From: Salinicoccus halitifaciens
GTDB taxonomy: Bacteria; Bacillota; Bacilli; Staphylococcales; Salinicoccaceae
NCBI RefSeq assembly: GCF_021026095.1
Contig: NZ_JAJNCU010000001.1
Coordinates: forward strand, 372,001-436,000
Length of the DNA stretch: 64,000 nt
Reading direction: 5' to 3'
Below, in pieces: positions 24,623 through 34,777 of the stretch (within the stretch, counting starts at the first letter, position 1; every line of letters begins with the position of its first letter). The notes beneath the pieces were generated by a model that made no database searches, was not told the origin of the DNA, and was given only the letters and a program-made list of their open reading frames with translations. Made by a program: the position numbers and the translations under genes.

Positions 24623-26902
24623 TTGAGGAATAAGTTAAGTTACATAATTTTGGCTTTGATCGTGAGCATCGGCCTGGTGACGGTCGTCTCACTCACTGCA
24701 GAAGATGTTGGGGAGGACGTCAGTCTCGGGCTCGACCTGCAGGGCGGATTCGAAGTGCTGTACGAAGTGGAACCGCTGAATGAGGGGGACGAAATTGATG
24801 ATACGGCAGTCACCAGCACTGCGAGTACACTGGATTCCCGTGTGAACGTCCTCGGGGTCTCGGAACCCAATATACAGATAGAAGAGGGGAACAGGATCAG
24901 GGTCCAGCTTGCCGGCGTGGAGGATCAGACTGAGGCGAGGGAGCTGCTCAGCACACAGGCTGAACTGACCATCCGGGATGTGGAGGACAATCTCCTCCTG
25001 TCGGGTGCCGACCTGGTCGAAGGTGGTGCAAGCCAGAACTTCGATGAATTCAACAACCCGATTGTCTCCTTGGAACTGAGGGATGCGGAGCAGTTCAGGG
25101 ACATCACGGAAGAGATTTCCGAGCGCCCGCCGGGTGAGAACCTGATGGTCATCTGGATGGACTTCGTCGAAGGGGAGGATTCCTTCATCGAGGAAGCCCA
25201 GAAGGAAGATCCGAAATTCATCTCCGCTCCGACTGTGAGTGAGCCGATCTACTCGACGGAAGTCATGATTTCCGGCGGTTTTGAAGGCCAGGAAGGCGTG
25301 GAGCGTGCACAGAATATCGCGGCACTTTTGAACTCCGGTTCCCTGCCTGTGCAGCTCACCGAGGTGTATTCGACTTCCGTCGGGGCGCAGTTCGGTGAGC
25401 AGGCGCTGCAGGAGACGCTCATCGCGGGCCTGATCGGTGTCGTGCTCGTATTCATATACATGATTGGATTTTACAGGCTGCCGGGTCTGGTGGCGACGGT
25501 CACGCTGATCGTCTATATCTACCTGACGGTTTTGGGCTTCAATATGATCAACGGGGTCCTGACACTCCCGGGAATCGCCGCCCTCATACTCGGGGTCGGG
25601 ATGGCGGTCGATGCCAACATCATTTTATATGAACGGCTGAAAGACGAACTGCGGATCGGCCGCAACATAAAGACGGCTTACAAAAAAGCGGCGCAGAATT
25701 CGATCTGGACGATCCTGGATGCAAACATCACCACCTTGATAGCAGGCCTTGTGCTGTTTGCATTCGGCACGAGCAGTGTGAAAGGGTTCGCCACCATGCT
25801 GATCCTTTCCATCGTGATGAGCTTCGTCACTGCTGTATTCCTGACAAGGGTGCTGATGAGGCTCATCATCCATTCCGGTTACCTGAACGACAAATTGTGG
25901 TTGTTCGGAATCAGGGAAAAAGACAGGTTCAAACTGAGCGAAGGCAAGGATATCGAAGATCTGAAGACACCTTGGGATCGATTCGATTTCGTGAAGCATA
26001 CGAAGAAATACTTCATCTTCAGCGGGGTGCTCCTGCTGCTCGGCCTTGGCGCACTCGCCGTCTTCAACCTTAACCTCGGTGTGGATTTCACAAGCGGCAC
26101 AAGGGCGGATATCGAGACGACCGATGAAGCCGGTGTGGACGAAGTGGAAGCCACACTCGCAGAACTCGGCACGCCGCCGGACAGCATCACCACCTCCGGT
26201 GAAAATATCGTGGTGGCACGGTACACCGTTGATCTGTCGCAGGATGAAGTGACGATGCTCCAGGACACTTTCGAAGAAATGTACGGCACGGTCCCTATGA
26301 TCAGCACCGTCAGCCCGACCATCGGCCAGGAACTGGTGCGGAATGCGATACTCGCCCTGCTGATCGCGTCGGCCGGCATCATCATTTATGCATCCATTCG
26401 CTTCGAGTGGCGGATGGCATTGCCGGCGGTCATTGCGCTGATGCATGATGTGTTCATAATGGTCGCTTTGTTCTCAATACTCAGGATAGAAGTGAACATC
26501 ACGTTCATCGCTGCCGTCCTGACCATCGTCGGTTATTCCATAAATGACACGATTGTGACATTTGACAGGATCCGTGAGAACCTGCGCAAAATCAAGGTGA
26601 TCCGGAGCGAGGAGACGATCGATATGATCATCAACCGGTCACTCAGGCAGACGGCGACCCGGTCCATCAATACGGTGCTTACAGTCTTCCTGGTCGTACT
26701 GCTTCTCGTGATGTTCGGAAGCAGTTCGATATTCGGCTTCAGCCTCGGTCTGCTGATCGGGCTGGTGAGCGGGGTCTATTCCTCCTTCTTCATCGCCATC
26801 CAGCTGTGGGGCGTCCTGAAGAAGCGCCAGCTCAGGAAGAACGATGGTGAACTGGTCGTCTATGAAGACAGCAAAACGAATGATGAGAAGATCTTAGTTT
26901 AA
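24623..26902 (+). CDS. secDF: Fused protein translocase subunit SecDF
   Basis: A 759-residue fusion of SecD and SecF, the usual arrangement in Staphylococcus and Bacillus. It has about 12 TM helices in two sets, with large extracytoplasmic domains after TM1 (about 35-260) and TM7. SecD marks such as 'LGLDLQGGFEVLYEV' and 'GVGMAVDANIILYERLKDE', and SecF marks 'LGVDFTSGT' and 'YSINDTIVTFDRIREN' are visible. It uses the proton motive force to complete protein export. The TTG start at 24623 is six bases after GAGGTG (24611-24616). Upstream in-frame starts lack a ribosome-binding site. The extracytoplasmic domains are notably acidic. Confidence 0.96.
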   Translation: MRNKLSYIILALIVSIGLVTVVSLTAEDVGEDVSLGLDLQGGFEVLYEVEPLNEGDEIDDTAVTSTASTLDSRVNVLGVSEPNIQIEEGNRIRVQLAGVEDQTEARELLSTQAELTIRDVEDNLLLSGADLVEGGASQNFDEFNNPIVSLELRDAEQFRDITEEISERPPGENLMVIWMDFVEGEDSFIEEAQKEDPKFISAPTVSEPIYSTEVMISGGFEGQEGVERAQNIAALLNSGSLPVQLTEVYSTSVGAQFGEQALQETLIAGLIGVVLVFIYMIGFYRLPGLVATVTLIVYIYLTVLGFNMINGVLTLPGIAALILGVGMAVDANIILYERLKDELRIGRNIKTAYKKAAQNSIWTILDANITTLIAGLVLFAFGTSSVKGFATMLILSIVMSFVTAVFLTRVLMRLIIHSGYLNDKLWLFGIREKDRFKLSEGKDIEDLKTPWDRFDFVKHTKKYFIFSGVLLLLGLGALAVFNLNLGVDFTSGTRADIETTDEAGVDEVEATLAELGTPPDSITTSGENIVVARYTVDLSQDEVTMLQDTFEEMYGTVPMISTVSPTIGQELVRNAILALLIASAGIIIYASIRFEWRMALPAVIALMHDVFIMVALFSILRIEVNITFIAAVLTIVGYSINDTIVTFDRIRENLRKIKVIRSEETIDMIINRSLRQTATRSINTVLTVFLVVLLLVMFGSSSIFGFSLGLLIGLVSGVYSSFFIAIQLWGVLKKRQLRKNDGELVVYEDSKTNDEKILV

Positions 26903-26913
26903 TACTATTTAAG

Positions 26914-26945
26914 AATGCCTGGAGGTTCCGGGCATTTTTTTGAAG
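26914..26945 (+). terminator. Intrinsic terminator after secDF
   Basis: Ten-bp stem AATGCCTGGA (26914-26923) and TCCGGGCATT (26927-26936) with loop GGT, followed by TTTTT. Confidence 0.88.
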
Positions 26946-26957
26946 GATGAAGAATCT

Positions 26958-29231
26958 ATGTTTAAATCCAAGTATGAATGGAAAGTCCGTAATACTGGCG
27001 AAGTGCTGCCGGAGTCACTCAAAAAAAAATACCGCCTGAACAGCTTAGAGCAGCATATATTGGAAAACCGGGGCTATACGACCGACGAACAGCTTAAAAG
27101 CCTCTACGAAACCGGGACCCATGATGAGAATGGCATCTTCTCCATGGATGAGGCCGTCTCGAGAATAGAAACAGCTGTGGCCGGAGGGGAAGGCATCCTC
27201 ATATACGGCGACTTCGATGCGGATGGCATCACGAGCACCGCGATTCTTTACTCGGCACTGAAAAGTGCCGGTGCGGTTGTGGATTATATCATCCCAAACA
27301 GGATCGAGCATGGGTACGGTCCGAATATCGATCTCTTCAAATCACGGGTCGTCGGCCGCTATGATCTTGTGATCACGGTGGACAACGGCGTTGCTGCAGT
27401 GGATGAGATCGGATTCTTGAAAAGTGAAGGCATCGATGTGATTGTAGCGGATCACCATGAGTTTGCACATACACTGCCTGATGCAATCATCGTCCACGCT
27501 GCACATCCGGAAGGGGAGTATCCGTTTGAACACCTTGCCGGTGTCGGGATCACCTATAAACTGATCACCGCCCTCGGGCTCGCCACTGCCGACATGCTCC
27601 AGCTCGTGGCCATCGGCACGGTCGCGGATATGGTCAGCATCACCGGTGAAAATAAAAAGCTCGTCATCGACGGTCTGCAGCAGATCAACGCAAACCCTTC
27701 GACGGGGGTAAGGACGCTGCTGTCCGTTTCGGGACACACGGGTTCCGTGGATGAGGAAACCATCGGCTTCGGCATTGCCCCGAGGCTGAACAGTTCAGGG
27801 CGGATTGCAGATGCGGAAATCGCAGTCGAATTACTGCTGACGGAAGATCGTACGAAAGCTTTCGAGCTGGCCTCGGAACTTGAGGCCCTGAACGATGAAA
27901 GGAAAGAGATCGTCATTGAAACATTCACCGATGCAACCGGACTCTATGAAGAGGATGAGGACATCATCATCGTCCGCGGTGAAGACTATCATCCCGGTGT
28001 CATCGGCATCGTCGCCTCGAAACTGACGGAGGCTTACGGCAAGCCCGCCATCGTCTTCACTTTGGACGGTGCCGTATACAGGGGCTCCGCCCGTTCGATC
28101 GACGGGTTGAACCTGCTTGAGGCTGTGAGGGAAAAGGATGGATTCATCAGCAAAATCGGCGGCCATTCACAGGCGTTCGGCATCGAAGTGGCGGCTCATG
28201 AATTCAATGAATTCAAAGAGGCCGTCGAACAGCATTTCAAGGACAAGGAACTGTCACTCAAACCCGTGAAATACATCGACATGATGATTGAAAAAGATGA
28301 GTTCAAATTGGCCGAATTCGAACGGTTCGAAAATTTGAAGCCTTTCGGGCAGGGTTTCACCAGGCCCATCTTCATGATCAATCAGGGCCGCATCGAGAGC
28401 GTGCGGCAGGTCGGCAAAGACAGGAACCACATCAAAATCACCTTTCAGGACATATCCATCGACACCATCGGCTTCAACTTCGGGCATCTCTTCCATGAAG
28501 TGTCCGCCGGGGACAGGATCAGCCTTGTCGGGACGGTCAACATCAATGAATTCAACCAGACGAGGTCACTTCAGATGATCATCCAGGATGCGGAAATATC
28601 CAATGTCCAGATCATTGATATGCGCAGCCGGGTGAACCAGAACTTCGACATGATATCGGTTGAAGATCATTTTTTGATCAACCGCGGCAGGGAGAAGAAG
28701 TCCCAAAACTATTACCATTACGGTGAGCAGCTACCTTTTGCGATTGACACGCTCGTGCTGCGTGATCTGCCGGAGTCACTCGAGCTGCTCGGAGAATCGA
28801 TCAGAAACATCCACGTCTCCAAGATCATCATGATCTTCAATACGAAGGAAGAATTTTATTTCACCGGGGCGCCGGACTTCGGCCTTGTGGAAGGCGTATA
28901 CCAGCTGATCGGCAACAGGGAGGACGGTTCCATCAATCTGGCCACCGACGCCCATGCTTTTGCGGCACACTTCAATATCAGCATGAAAATATTAAAAATG
29001 GTCACAGATATACTGGAAGAACTCGGGAAAATCGAAGTGAAAAATGGTATAATCAATAAGAAAGATACAAATAACGAACTCACTGAAAGTGAAGTCGAAA
29101 ATTCGAAGGTTAAATCTGCCATCGATCAGAGGATTCAATCAGAGGCTAAATTGAAAATGTCCTCGACACAGGAATTGAAGAACTACATTAAGATATTGAT
29201 TGCAGATGATGGAGGAAATAATGAATCTTAA
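26958..29231 (+). CDS. recJ: Single-stranded-DNA-specific exonuclease RecJ
   Basis: A 757-residue DHH-family exonuclease. Metal ligands of motif I are D85, D87 and D89 (GDFDADG), and the DHH motif is D165-H166-H167 (VADHHEF). A DHHA1 domain follows (about 330-430, '[14 protein letters not shown]' and '[11 protein letters not shown]') and then the OB-fold and a long C-terminal Firmicute region (about 560-757). It degrades single-stranded DNA 5' to 3' in recombination and mismatch repair. ATG 26958 follows AAGGATG. It overlaps apt by 11 bases. Confidence 0.96.
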   Translation: MFKSKYEWKVRNTGEVLPESLKKKYRLNSLEQHILENRGYTTDEQLKSLYETGTHDENGIFSMDEAVSRIETAVAGGEGILIYGDFDADGITSTAILYSALKSAGAVVDYIIPNRIEHGYGPNIDLFKSRVVGRYDLVITVDNGVAAVDEIGFLKSEGIDVIVADHHEFAHTLPDAIIVHAAHPEGEYPFEHLAGVGITYKLITALGLATADMLQLVAIGTVADMVSITGENKKLVIDGLQQINANPSTGVRTLLSVSGHTGSVDEETIGFGIAPRLNSSGRIADAEIAVELLLTEDRTKAFELASELEALNDERKEIVIETFTDATGLYEEDEDIIIVRGEDYHPGVIGIVASKLTEAYGKPAIVFTLDGAVYRGSARSIDGLNLLEAVREKDGFISKIGGHSQAFGIEVAAHEFNEFKEAVEQHFKDKELSLKPVKYIDMMIEKDEFKLAEFERFENLKPFGQGFTRPIFMINQGRIESVRQVGKDRNHIKITFQDISIDTIGFNFGHLFHEVSAGDRISLVGTVNINEFNQTRSLQMIIQDAEISNVQIIDMRSRVNQNFDMISVEDHFLINRGREKKSQNYYHYGEQLPFAIDTLVLRDLPESLELLGESIRNIHVSKIIMIFNTKEEFYFTGAPDFGLVEGVYQLIGNREDGSINLATDAHAFAAHFNISMKILKMVTDILEELGKIEVKNGIINKKDTNNELTESEVENSKVKSAIDQRIQSEAKLKMSSTQELKNYIKILIADDGGNNES

Positions 29232-29739
29232 AGAGTATGTATCAGAAGTACAGGATTGGCCCAAGAAGGGTGTAAGCTTCAAGGACATCACGACGATCAT
29301 GGACAACGGCGAGGCGTATGGCTACGCGACCGACCAGATCGTCGAGTTTGCCAGGGAAAAGGAAGTCGATATCGTCGTCGGACCGGAGGCGAGGGGGTTC
29401 ATCATCGGATGTCCCGTGGCGTACAGCATGGGCATCGGTTTTGCGCCTGTCAGGAAAGCGGGCAAGCTGCCGCGAGAAGTCATAGAGTATGAATATGACC
29501 TCGAGTACGGCTCGAACACGCTGGCGATGCACAAAGATGCGATCAAACCGGGTCAGCGGGTGCTGATCACAGACGATCTGCTCGCCACAGGCGGAACGAT
29601 CGTCGCGACGATCAAGCTCGTCGAGGCACTCGGCGGCATCGTCGCCGGAATCGCGTTTCTGATCGAGCTTGAATACCTTGGCGGCAGGAAGCTGCTTGAA
29701 GGTTATGATGCGATATCATTAATCTCATATGATTCTTAA
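29221..29739 (+). CDS. apt: Adenine phosphoribosyltransferase
   Basis: A 172-residue PRTase, the same length as S. aureus Apt. The PRPP loop is [13 protein letters not shown] and the adenine-specific hood includes 'PEARGF'. It makes AMP from adenine and PRPP in purine salvage. ATG 29221 follows GGAGG (29211-29215) and overlaps the recJ end. The recJ-apt-rel order is conserved in staphylococci. A terminator at 29738-29766 separates it from rel. Confidence 0.97.
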   Translation: MNLKEYVSEVQDWPKKGVSFKDITTIMDNGEAYGYATDQIVEFAREKEVDIVVGPEARGFIIGCPVAYSMGIGFAPVRKAGKLPREVIEYEYDLEYGSNTLAMHKDAIKPGQRVLITDDLLATGGTIVATIKLVEALGGIVAGIAFLIELEYLGGRKLLEGYDAISLISYDS

Positions 29740-29768
29740 AAAGTCTGTAAAACCAGGCTTTTTTTTAT
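29738..29768 (+). terminator. Intrinsic terminator after apt
   Basis: Ten-bp stem AAAAAGTCTG (29738-29747) and CAGGCTTTTT (29754-29763) with a 6-base loop and a continuing T run. Confidence 0.85.
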
Positions 29769-29840
29769 AGCGGGATTTATTTGTTTTATGAATTATAGTA
29801 TGATGGTTCTATCTATTTTAATATAAGGGCGGTGAAGGTC

Positions 29841-31997
29841 ATGAGCAGGGAATATCCATATACGAGAGACGATGTCATAAAAATGTGTGAAGCTTATTTG
29901 TCCGACGATGACTTGAAGATGATCAAAAAAGCTTATGACCTGGCATTTGAAGCACATGACGGGCAGTTCAGGAAAAACGGTTTGCCTTACATACTCCATC
30001 CGGTCCAGGTGGCGGGGATATTGGCTGAACTGAAGCTGGACGGCCCGACGATCATCGCAGGGTTCCTGCATGATGTCGTCGAGGATACAATCTACACTTA
30101 TGATGATCTCGTCGAGATGTTCAATGAAGAGGTCGCAATCATCGTGGACGGCGTGACAAAGCTCGAGAAGGTGAAATACCGTTCCCGCCAGCAGCAGCAG
30201 GCCGAAAACCACCGTAAATTATTCGTGGCCATCGCAAAGGACATCCGGGTCATATTAGTGAAGCTCGCCGACCGGCTGCACAACATGCGGACGCTGAAGG
30301 CCATGCCTGAAGACAAACAGTACAGAACATCGCTTGAAACGCTTGAAATCTACGCACCGCTCGCTCACAGGCTCGGTATTTCAAGCATCAAATGGGAGCT
30401 TGAGGATACGGCGCTCCGTTACATTGAACCGAAGCAGTATTTCAAGATCGTGAGCATGATGAAGAAGAAGCGCAGCGAGCGTGAGGACGTCATCAGCGAG
30501 GCCATCGATAAAATCGAAGCGGAAATGAAGAAGACGAATATCGAGGGCAGCCTGTCGGGCAGGCCGAAACACATCTACAGTATATACAAGAAGATGAAGA
30601 AGCAGAGCAAGCAGTTCGACCAGATATTCGACCTGCTGGCTGTCCGGGTTCTGGTGGATAACATCAAGGACTGCTACGCGGTCCTCGGCGTGATCCATAC
30701 GATCTGGAAGCCGCTGCCGGGACGGTTCAAGGATTATATCGCGATGCCGAAGCCGAACATGTACCAGTCTCTGCATACGACGGTCGTCGGGCCGCAGGGT
30801 GACCCGCTTGAGATACAGATCAGGACTTATGAAATGCATGAAATAGCGGAGCACGGGGTTGCTGCTCACTGGGCTTACAAAGAAGGCAAGGATACGGGCA
30901 TCGACTGGTTCAAGGAACTCGTCGACCAGGAAACGTCATCACCCGATGCCGAGGAATTCATGGAAGCGCTGAAGACGGATCTTTTGAGTGATAAAGTCTA
31001 CGTCTTCACGCCGAACGGCGATGTGATCGAACTGCCGAAAGGTGCGGTGCCGATCGACTTTGCCTATCAGGTGCACTCGGAAGTCGGCAACCGGATGATC
31101 GGCGCCAAGGTGAACGGGAAAATCGTCACGATCGACCATCCGCTGGAAACGGGGGACATCGTCGAGATCAGGACGAGCAAGCAGTCGTACGGGCCGAGCA
31201 TGGACTGGCTGAAGCTTGTGAAATCAAGCAGCGCCAAAAATAAAATCAGATCATTCTTCAAAAAGCAGGACCGGGCAAGCAATATTGAAAAGGGCAGGCT
31301 CGCGGTCGAAGCGGAAATCAAAAAGCGCGAACACAAGCCGGATGATATATTGAAGGATAAGTACATCGAACCGGTGCTCGACAGGTACAACCTGAACAAT
31401 GAAGAGGATTTGTATGCGATGATTGGCTTTGGCGGTGTGACCGCACAGCAGGTGGCGAACCGCCTGATGGAGAAATTCAAGTCATCCGAAGGTGCCACGG
31501 CCAATGATGTAGAGGATATCGACCGGTCGCATCACTATAAGGAGATATCCACCGAATCCGGAGTTTATGTGGAAGGTATGGACAACCTGCTCATCAACTT
31601 ATCCAAATGCTGCAACCCCATACCTGGTGACGACATCACCGGTTACATCACAAAAGGGCACGGGGTCAAAGTCCACGTATCGAGCTGCCCGAATATCGTC
31701 AACGAAACGGAACGCATCATCGATGTGGGCTGGGTCAAAAATAAGAATAAGGACCGGAAATATCAGGCGGACCTTGAAATCAGAGGATATGACCGTGCAG
31801 GCCTCGTGAACGAAATATTGAATGTCATCGCCAGCACCAAATTCCCGATTACCCACGTAAATGCCAAAAGCGACGTGGATAAATATGCCAAGGTCAATGT
31901 GTCCGTGATGGTCCAGAATACGACCGACCTGTACCGGATCGTCGATAAGATCAAACAGCTTAAAGATATTTACAGTGTCGAGCGAGTATTTAAATGA
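29841..31997 (+). CDS. rel: Bifunctional (p)ppGpp synthetase/hydrolase Rel
   Basis: A 718-residue long RelA/SpoT homologue. The hydrolase domain keeps H53, H77-D78 (HDVVED) and D144, at the same numbers as in streptococcal Rel. The synthetase domain follows (about 215-340, '[13 protein letters not shown]'). The TGS domain is near 395-450, a zinc-finger/CC region '[12 protein letters not shown]' near 590 and an ACT domain at the end. It makes and destroys the alarmone (p)ppGpp on starved ribosomes. ATG 29841 is chosen over GTG 29832 by alignment with S. aureus Rel. Nine bases separate it from dtd. Confidence 0.97.
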   Translation: MSREYPYTRDDVIKMCEAYLSDDDLKMIKKAYDLAFEAHDGQFRKNGLPYILHPVQVAGILAELKLDGPTIIAGFLHDVVEDTIYTYDDLVEMFNEEVAIIVDGVTKLEKVKYRSRQQQQAENHRKLFVAIAKDIRVILVKLADRLHNMRTLKAMPEDKQYRTSLETLEIYAPLAHRLGISSIKWELEDTALRYIEPKQYFKIVSMMKKKRSEREDVISEAIDKIEAEMKKTNIEGSLSGRPKHIYSIYKKMKKQSKQFDQIFDLLAVRVLVDNIKDCYAVLGVIHTIWKPLPGRFKDYIAMPKPNMYQSLHTTVVGPQGDPLEIQIRTYEMHEIAEHGVAAHWAYKEGKDTGIDWFKELVDQETSSPDAEEFMEALKTDLLSDKVYVFTPNGDVIELPKGAVPIDFAYQVHSEVGNRMIGAKVNGKIVTIDHPLETGDIVEIRTSKQSYGPSMDWLKLVKSSSAKNKIRSFFKKQDRASNIEKGRLAVEAEIKKREHKPDDILKDKYIEPVLDRYNLNNEEDLYAMIGFGGVTAQQVANRLMEKFKSSEGATANDVEDIDRSHHYKEISTESGVYVEGMDNLLINLSKCCNPIPGDDITGYITKGHGVKVHVSSCPNIVNETERIIDVGWVKNKNKDRKYQADLEIRGYDRAGLVNEILNVIASTKFPITHVNAKSDVDKYAKVNVSVMVQNTTDLYRIVDKIKQLKDIYSVERVFK

Positions 31998-32006
31998 GGT
32001 GAAAAG

Positions 32007-32459
32007 ATGAAGGTGGTTCTACAGAAAGTCAGGGATGCCCGTGTGGTGAAACAGGATCTGTATAATGAGATCAATCACGGATATGTACTCCTTGTAGGTG
32101 TCAGTGAAGAATCGACGTCGGCGGATGCAGTGAAGCTTGCCGAAAAGATCGCAAAATCCAGGAACTTCGAAGATGATGAAGATAAAATCAACCTTTCGAT
32201 CGATGATGTCAAAGGCGAAATTTTGAGCATTTCCCAGTTCACCCTGTATGCCGATGTCAAAAAGGGCAACCGGCCGAGCTTCACTCGGGCTGCCAAGAGT
32301 GACCGTGCAATCGAATTGTACAAAGAATTCAATACGGCACTCGAAAGCTATGGCCTGACGGTGAAAGAGGGCTTTTTCGGCGAGCACATGAATGTTTACA
32401 TCAATAACGACGGCCCCATCACCATCATTTACGAGTCCAGGGACGGCAAGATCCTCTGA
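32007..32459 (+). CDS. dtd: D-aminoacyl-tRNA deacylase
   Basis: A 150-residue DTD-fold protein. It removes D-amino acids and glycine from mischarged tRNAs. The active-site signatures are [17 protein letters not shown] (about residues 78-94) and the C-terminal 'NDGPITI', the equivalent of the cross-subunit Gly-Pro motif (here Asp-Gly-Pro). The gene lies between rel and lytH as in S. aureus, with its stop overlapping the lytH start. Confidence 0.95.
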   Translation: MKVVLQKVRDARVVKQDLYNEINHGYVLLVGVSEESTSADAVKLAEKIAKSRNFEDDEDKINLSIDDVKGEILSISQFTLYADVKKGNRPSFTRAAKSDRAIELYKEFNTALESYGLTVKEGFFGEHMNVYINNDGPITIIYESRDGKIL

Positions 32460-33205
32460 TGAACAGTGTAAGGAAAGGTGCGGATGGGTTCGTACAAACA
32501 TTCATCCGGTTTTTAAAGAACAGGAAGCCTGCCTACCTTATCCCGCTCTTCTTCATTTTATCTGCAGTTGCGGTCATATCAATTGTCTACTTCATGTTTT
32601 TGACCGTGTCGGCCCTTGCCGGGGGCGGGGATGATGAAGAATGGACTTACGTCGCGATGGATTTTGACCAGGAAGCGGATATATCATTCGACGGGGAGAC
32701 AATCATCATCGATCCCGGCCACGGTGGCAGGGACCCCGGCGCTCCGAGCGTATCGGGCAAGACGGAGGCTGAAATCGTCTACAGCATCGCCCTCAAGACT
32801 GCAGAAACGCTTGAAGCTGCAGGCGCCGATGTCGAATTCACGAGAGGGCAGGATGAATATGCCTCGCTCGATGACAGGGAAGTCCAGGGGGACTTATTCA
32901 TCAGCCTGCATAGTGATGCGATGAACGACGCTTCCATCACCGGCTTCACGACATATTACACGTATGAATACCAGCGTGAATTTGCGGAAACGATGAACAC
33001 TGCACTGGACGGATATTCAAAGTTCCGCAACCGCGGTACGCATCAGTCGAATTATCAGGTCACATGGCAGCTCGATTATCCCGCAGTCCTGATCGAACTG
33101 GGTTATTTGAGCAATGAAATCGACGACAGGCTGTTATCCGATGAAGCATACCAGGACTTGATGGCCCGGGCCATCGTCGAAGGCATACACGATTATTTGT
33201 ATTGA
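32459..33205 (+). CDS. lytH: Membrane-anchored N-acetylmuramoyl-L-alanine amidase, LytH-like without SH3b
   Basis: A 248-residue amidase_3 protein: one TM helix (about 26-50), a short linker (51-80) and the zinc amidase domain (81-248). Zinc ligands are H88 (DPGHGG), E103 and H151 (SLHSDA), and the catalytic Glu is E213 (LIELGYLSN). S. aureus LytH removes stem peptides from uncross-linked glycan and works with the membrane protein ActH. S. aureus LytH has an SH3b domain between the anchor and the amidase; here only about 30 residues separate them, so SH3b is missing. The position between dtd and hisS supports orthology. It overlaps dtd by one base. Confidence 0.88.
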   Translation: MNSVRKGADGFVQTFIRFLKNRKPAYLIPLFFILSAVAVISIVYFMFLTVSALAGGGDDEEWTYVAMDFDQEADISFDGETIIIDPGHGGRDPGAPSVSGKTEAEIVYSIALKTAETLEAAGADVEFTRGQDEYASLDDREVQGDLFISLHSDAMNDASITGFTTYYTYEYQREFAETMNTALDGYSKFRNRGTHQSNYQVTWQLDYPAVLIELGYLSNEIDDRLLSDEAYQDLMARAIVEGIHDYLY

Positions 33206-33210
33206 TTGTC

Positions 33211-33239
33211 TTGACTTTGAATGGCCGAATGACTAATAT
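33211..33239 (+). promoter_or_regulatory. Promoter of T-box-hisS-aspS
   Basis: The -35 TTGACT (33211-33216), 17-base spacer, and a weak -10 TAATAT (33234-33239). It starts six bases after the lytH stop. Confidence 0.55.
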
Positions 33240-33261
33240 ATACATTAATATAAATGAAAAT

Positions 33262-33500
33262 CATTTGATCTGAAGAGGGTATATCACAGCGGGTTCCAGA
33301 GATGTTCACATATGCTGAAAGTGAACACCCGTAAAATATATCTGCCGACACTTCGGAGGAGATGCTGTCATTGACAGACGGTGGCAATCGTTATCATGCC
33401 AAAGGATCGATCCGGAGCGGGATCGGTCAAATTAGGGTGGCAACACGGCAATTTCGTCCCTTATACCTTTCGAGGTATAAGGGGCTTTTTTTATTTTATG
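33262..33500 (+). promoter_or_regulatory. T-box riboswitch of hisS-aspS, reading tRNA-Asp
   Basis: A complete T-box leader. Stem I has the distal arm GTTCAC/GTGAAC with the AG-rich bulge CCAGAGA and loop GCTGAAA. The lower helix is CTGAAG (33270-33275) with CTTCGG (33351-33356). Between the helices, on the 3' strand, lies GACAC (33347-33351). The T-box bulge is AGGGTGGCAACACGG (33434-33448), and the terminator stem CCCTTATACC (33458-33467) pairs with GGTATAAGGG (33474-33483) before a T run. The specifier GAC followed by A, and the bulge base C after TGG, which pairs with discriminator G73, both point to tRNA-Asp. Confidence 0.88.
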
Positions 33501-33514
33501 AGGAGTGGTGAAGA

Positions 33515-34774
33515 ATGATTCAAATACCAAGAGGGACGCAGGACATACTGCCCGGGGAAAGTTACAAGTGGCAGGTCATAGAAGAGAAGTTGAGGGAAAT
33601 CGCTGCAAATTACAATTACCGGGAAATCCGCACCCCTGTCTTTGAAGCGACAGAGCTGTTCGTGAGGGGCGTCGGCGGCTCGACGGATATCGTGAACAAG
33701 GAAATGTACACTTTCGAGGACAAGGGCGGGCGCAGCCTGACTTTGAGGCCTGAAGGCACGGCACCGGTCGTGAGGAGCTATATCGAAAACAAGATGCAGC
33801 ACGACGTCAACCAGCCGGTGAAAGTGTTCTACAAGGAACCGATGTTCAGATACGAGCGGAAACAGAAGGGACGCTACCGCCAGTTCGTACAGTTCGGCAT
33901 TGAAGCCATCGGTGTGGAAGATCCGCTGATTGATGTCGAGGTGCTGAGCATGCTCATGCACATTTACCAGTCGTTCGGACTGAAGAACCTGAAACTCTAT
34001 ATCAACTCGATCGGCGACCATCAGAGCCGGAAGGAATACAACGATGCGCTCGTCAGCCATTTTGAACCGAGGATCGATGAATTCTGTGCCGACTGCCAAT
34101 CCAGAATCGACACAAACCCGATGAGGATCCTCGACTGCAAAAAAGACAGGGATCACGAACTGGTCAAAACAGCGCCCGTCATCTATAACTTCCTGAATGA
34201 AGAGTCCAAGGCATATTTCGAGACGGTGAAGGAAAAGCTGACCGATATAGGCATCGAATATGAAGTGGATTACAACCTGGTCAGGGGGCTCGATTATTAT
34301 ACACATACCGCTTTCGAGCTGATGAGTGATGCTGAAGGCTTCGGCGCGATCACCACGCTTTGCGGCGGCGGCCGGTATAACGGCCTGCTCGAACTGCTGG
34401 ACGGCCCGCACGAGACCGGCATCGGATTTGCACTCAGCATAGAGCGGCTGCTGATGGCCCTGGAGGCGGAAGGCATTGAGCTTGAACAGCCTAAAGGCAT
34501 CAAGCTGTACATCTGCACGATGGATGACAATTCATTTGATAAGGCCGGCACTCTGCTGCATGAGCTCAGGACGAAGGGCATCAGCGCCGATATGGATTAT
34601 AAGCGCAGGAAATTGAAAGCCCAGATGAAAGATGCCGACAGGAAACGTGCTGAACATGTCATCGTCCTCGGGGAAGATGAAATCAATTCCGGCGAGGTCG
34701 AGCTCAAGAGCATGCAGGACGGGGCGTCCCAGAAGATGAACATAGATGAACTGAAAAACTACTTGGAGGATTAA
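33515..34774 (+). CDS. hisS: Histidine-tRNA ligase
   Basis: A 419-residue class II synthetase. Motif 2 is visible in 'MFRYERKQKGRYRQFVQFG', the histidine-specific motif HisA in 'LVRGLDYYTHTAFE', and motif 3 near 'GIGFALSIERLL'. The C-terminal anticodon-binding domain covers about 325-419. It charges tRNA-His. The gene is under T-box control and is followed after three bases by aspS, so both enzymes are made from one regulated transcript. Confidence 0.98.
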   Translation: MIQIPRGTQDILPGESYKWQVIEEKLREIAANYNYREIRTPVFEATELFVRGVGGSTDIVNKEMYTFEDKGGRSLTLRPEGTAPVVRSYIENKMQHDVNQPVKVFYKEPMFRYERKQKGRYRQFVQFGIEAIGVEDPLIDVEVLSMLMHIYQSFGLKNLKLYINSIGDHQSRKEYNDALVSHFEPRIDEFCADCQSRIDTNPMRILDCKKDRDHELVKTAPVIYNFLNEESKAYFETVKEKLTDIGIEYEVDYNLVRGLDYYTHTAFELMSDAEGFGAITTLCGGGRYNGLLELLDGPHETGIGFALSIERLLMALEAEGIELEQPKGIKLYICTMDDNSFDKAGTLLHELRTKGISADMDYKRRKLKAQMKDADRKRAEHVIVLGEDEINSGEVELKSMQDGASQKMNIDELKNYLED

Positions 34775-34777
34775 AAA

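Noticed and set aside
25625-26446. 273-codon minus-strand frame opposite secDF
   Set aside because: Same codon-bias shadow; no family features and the plus-strand gene is certain.
33323-33328. CAC at 33326-33328 as the His specifier of the hisS T-box
   Set aside because: GTGAAC at this place pairs with GTTCAC to make the distal arm of stem I, so it is not in the specifier loop.
33491-34411. 306-codon minus-strand frame opposite hisS
   Set aside because: It would run into the T-box terminator and has no family features; hisS is certain.
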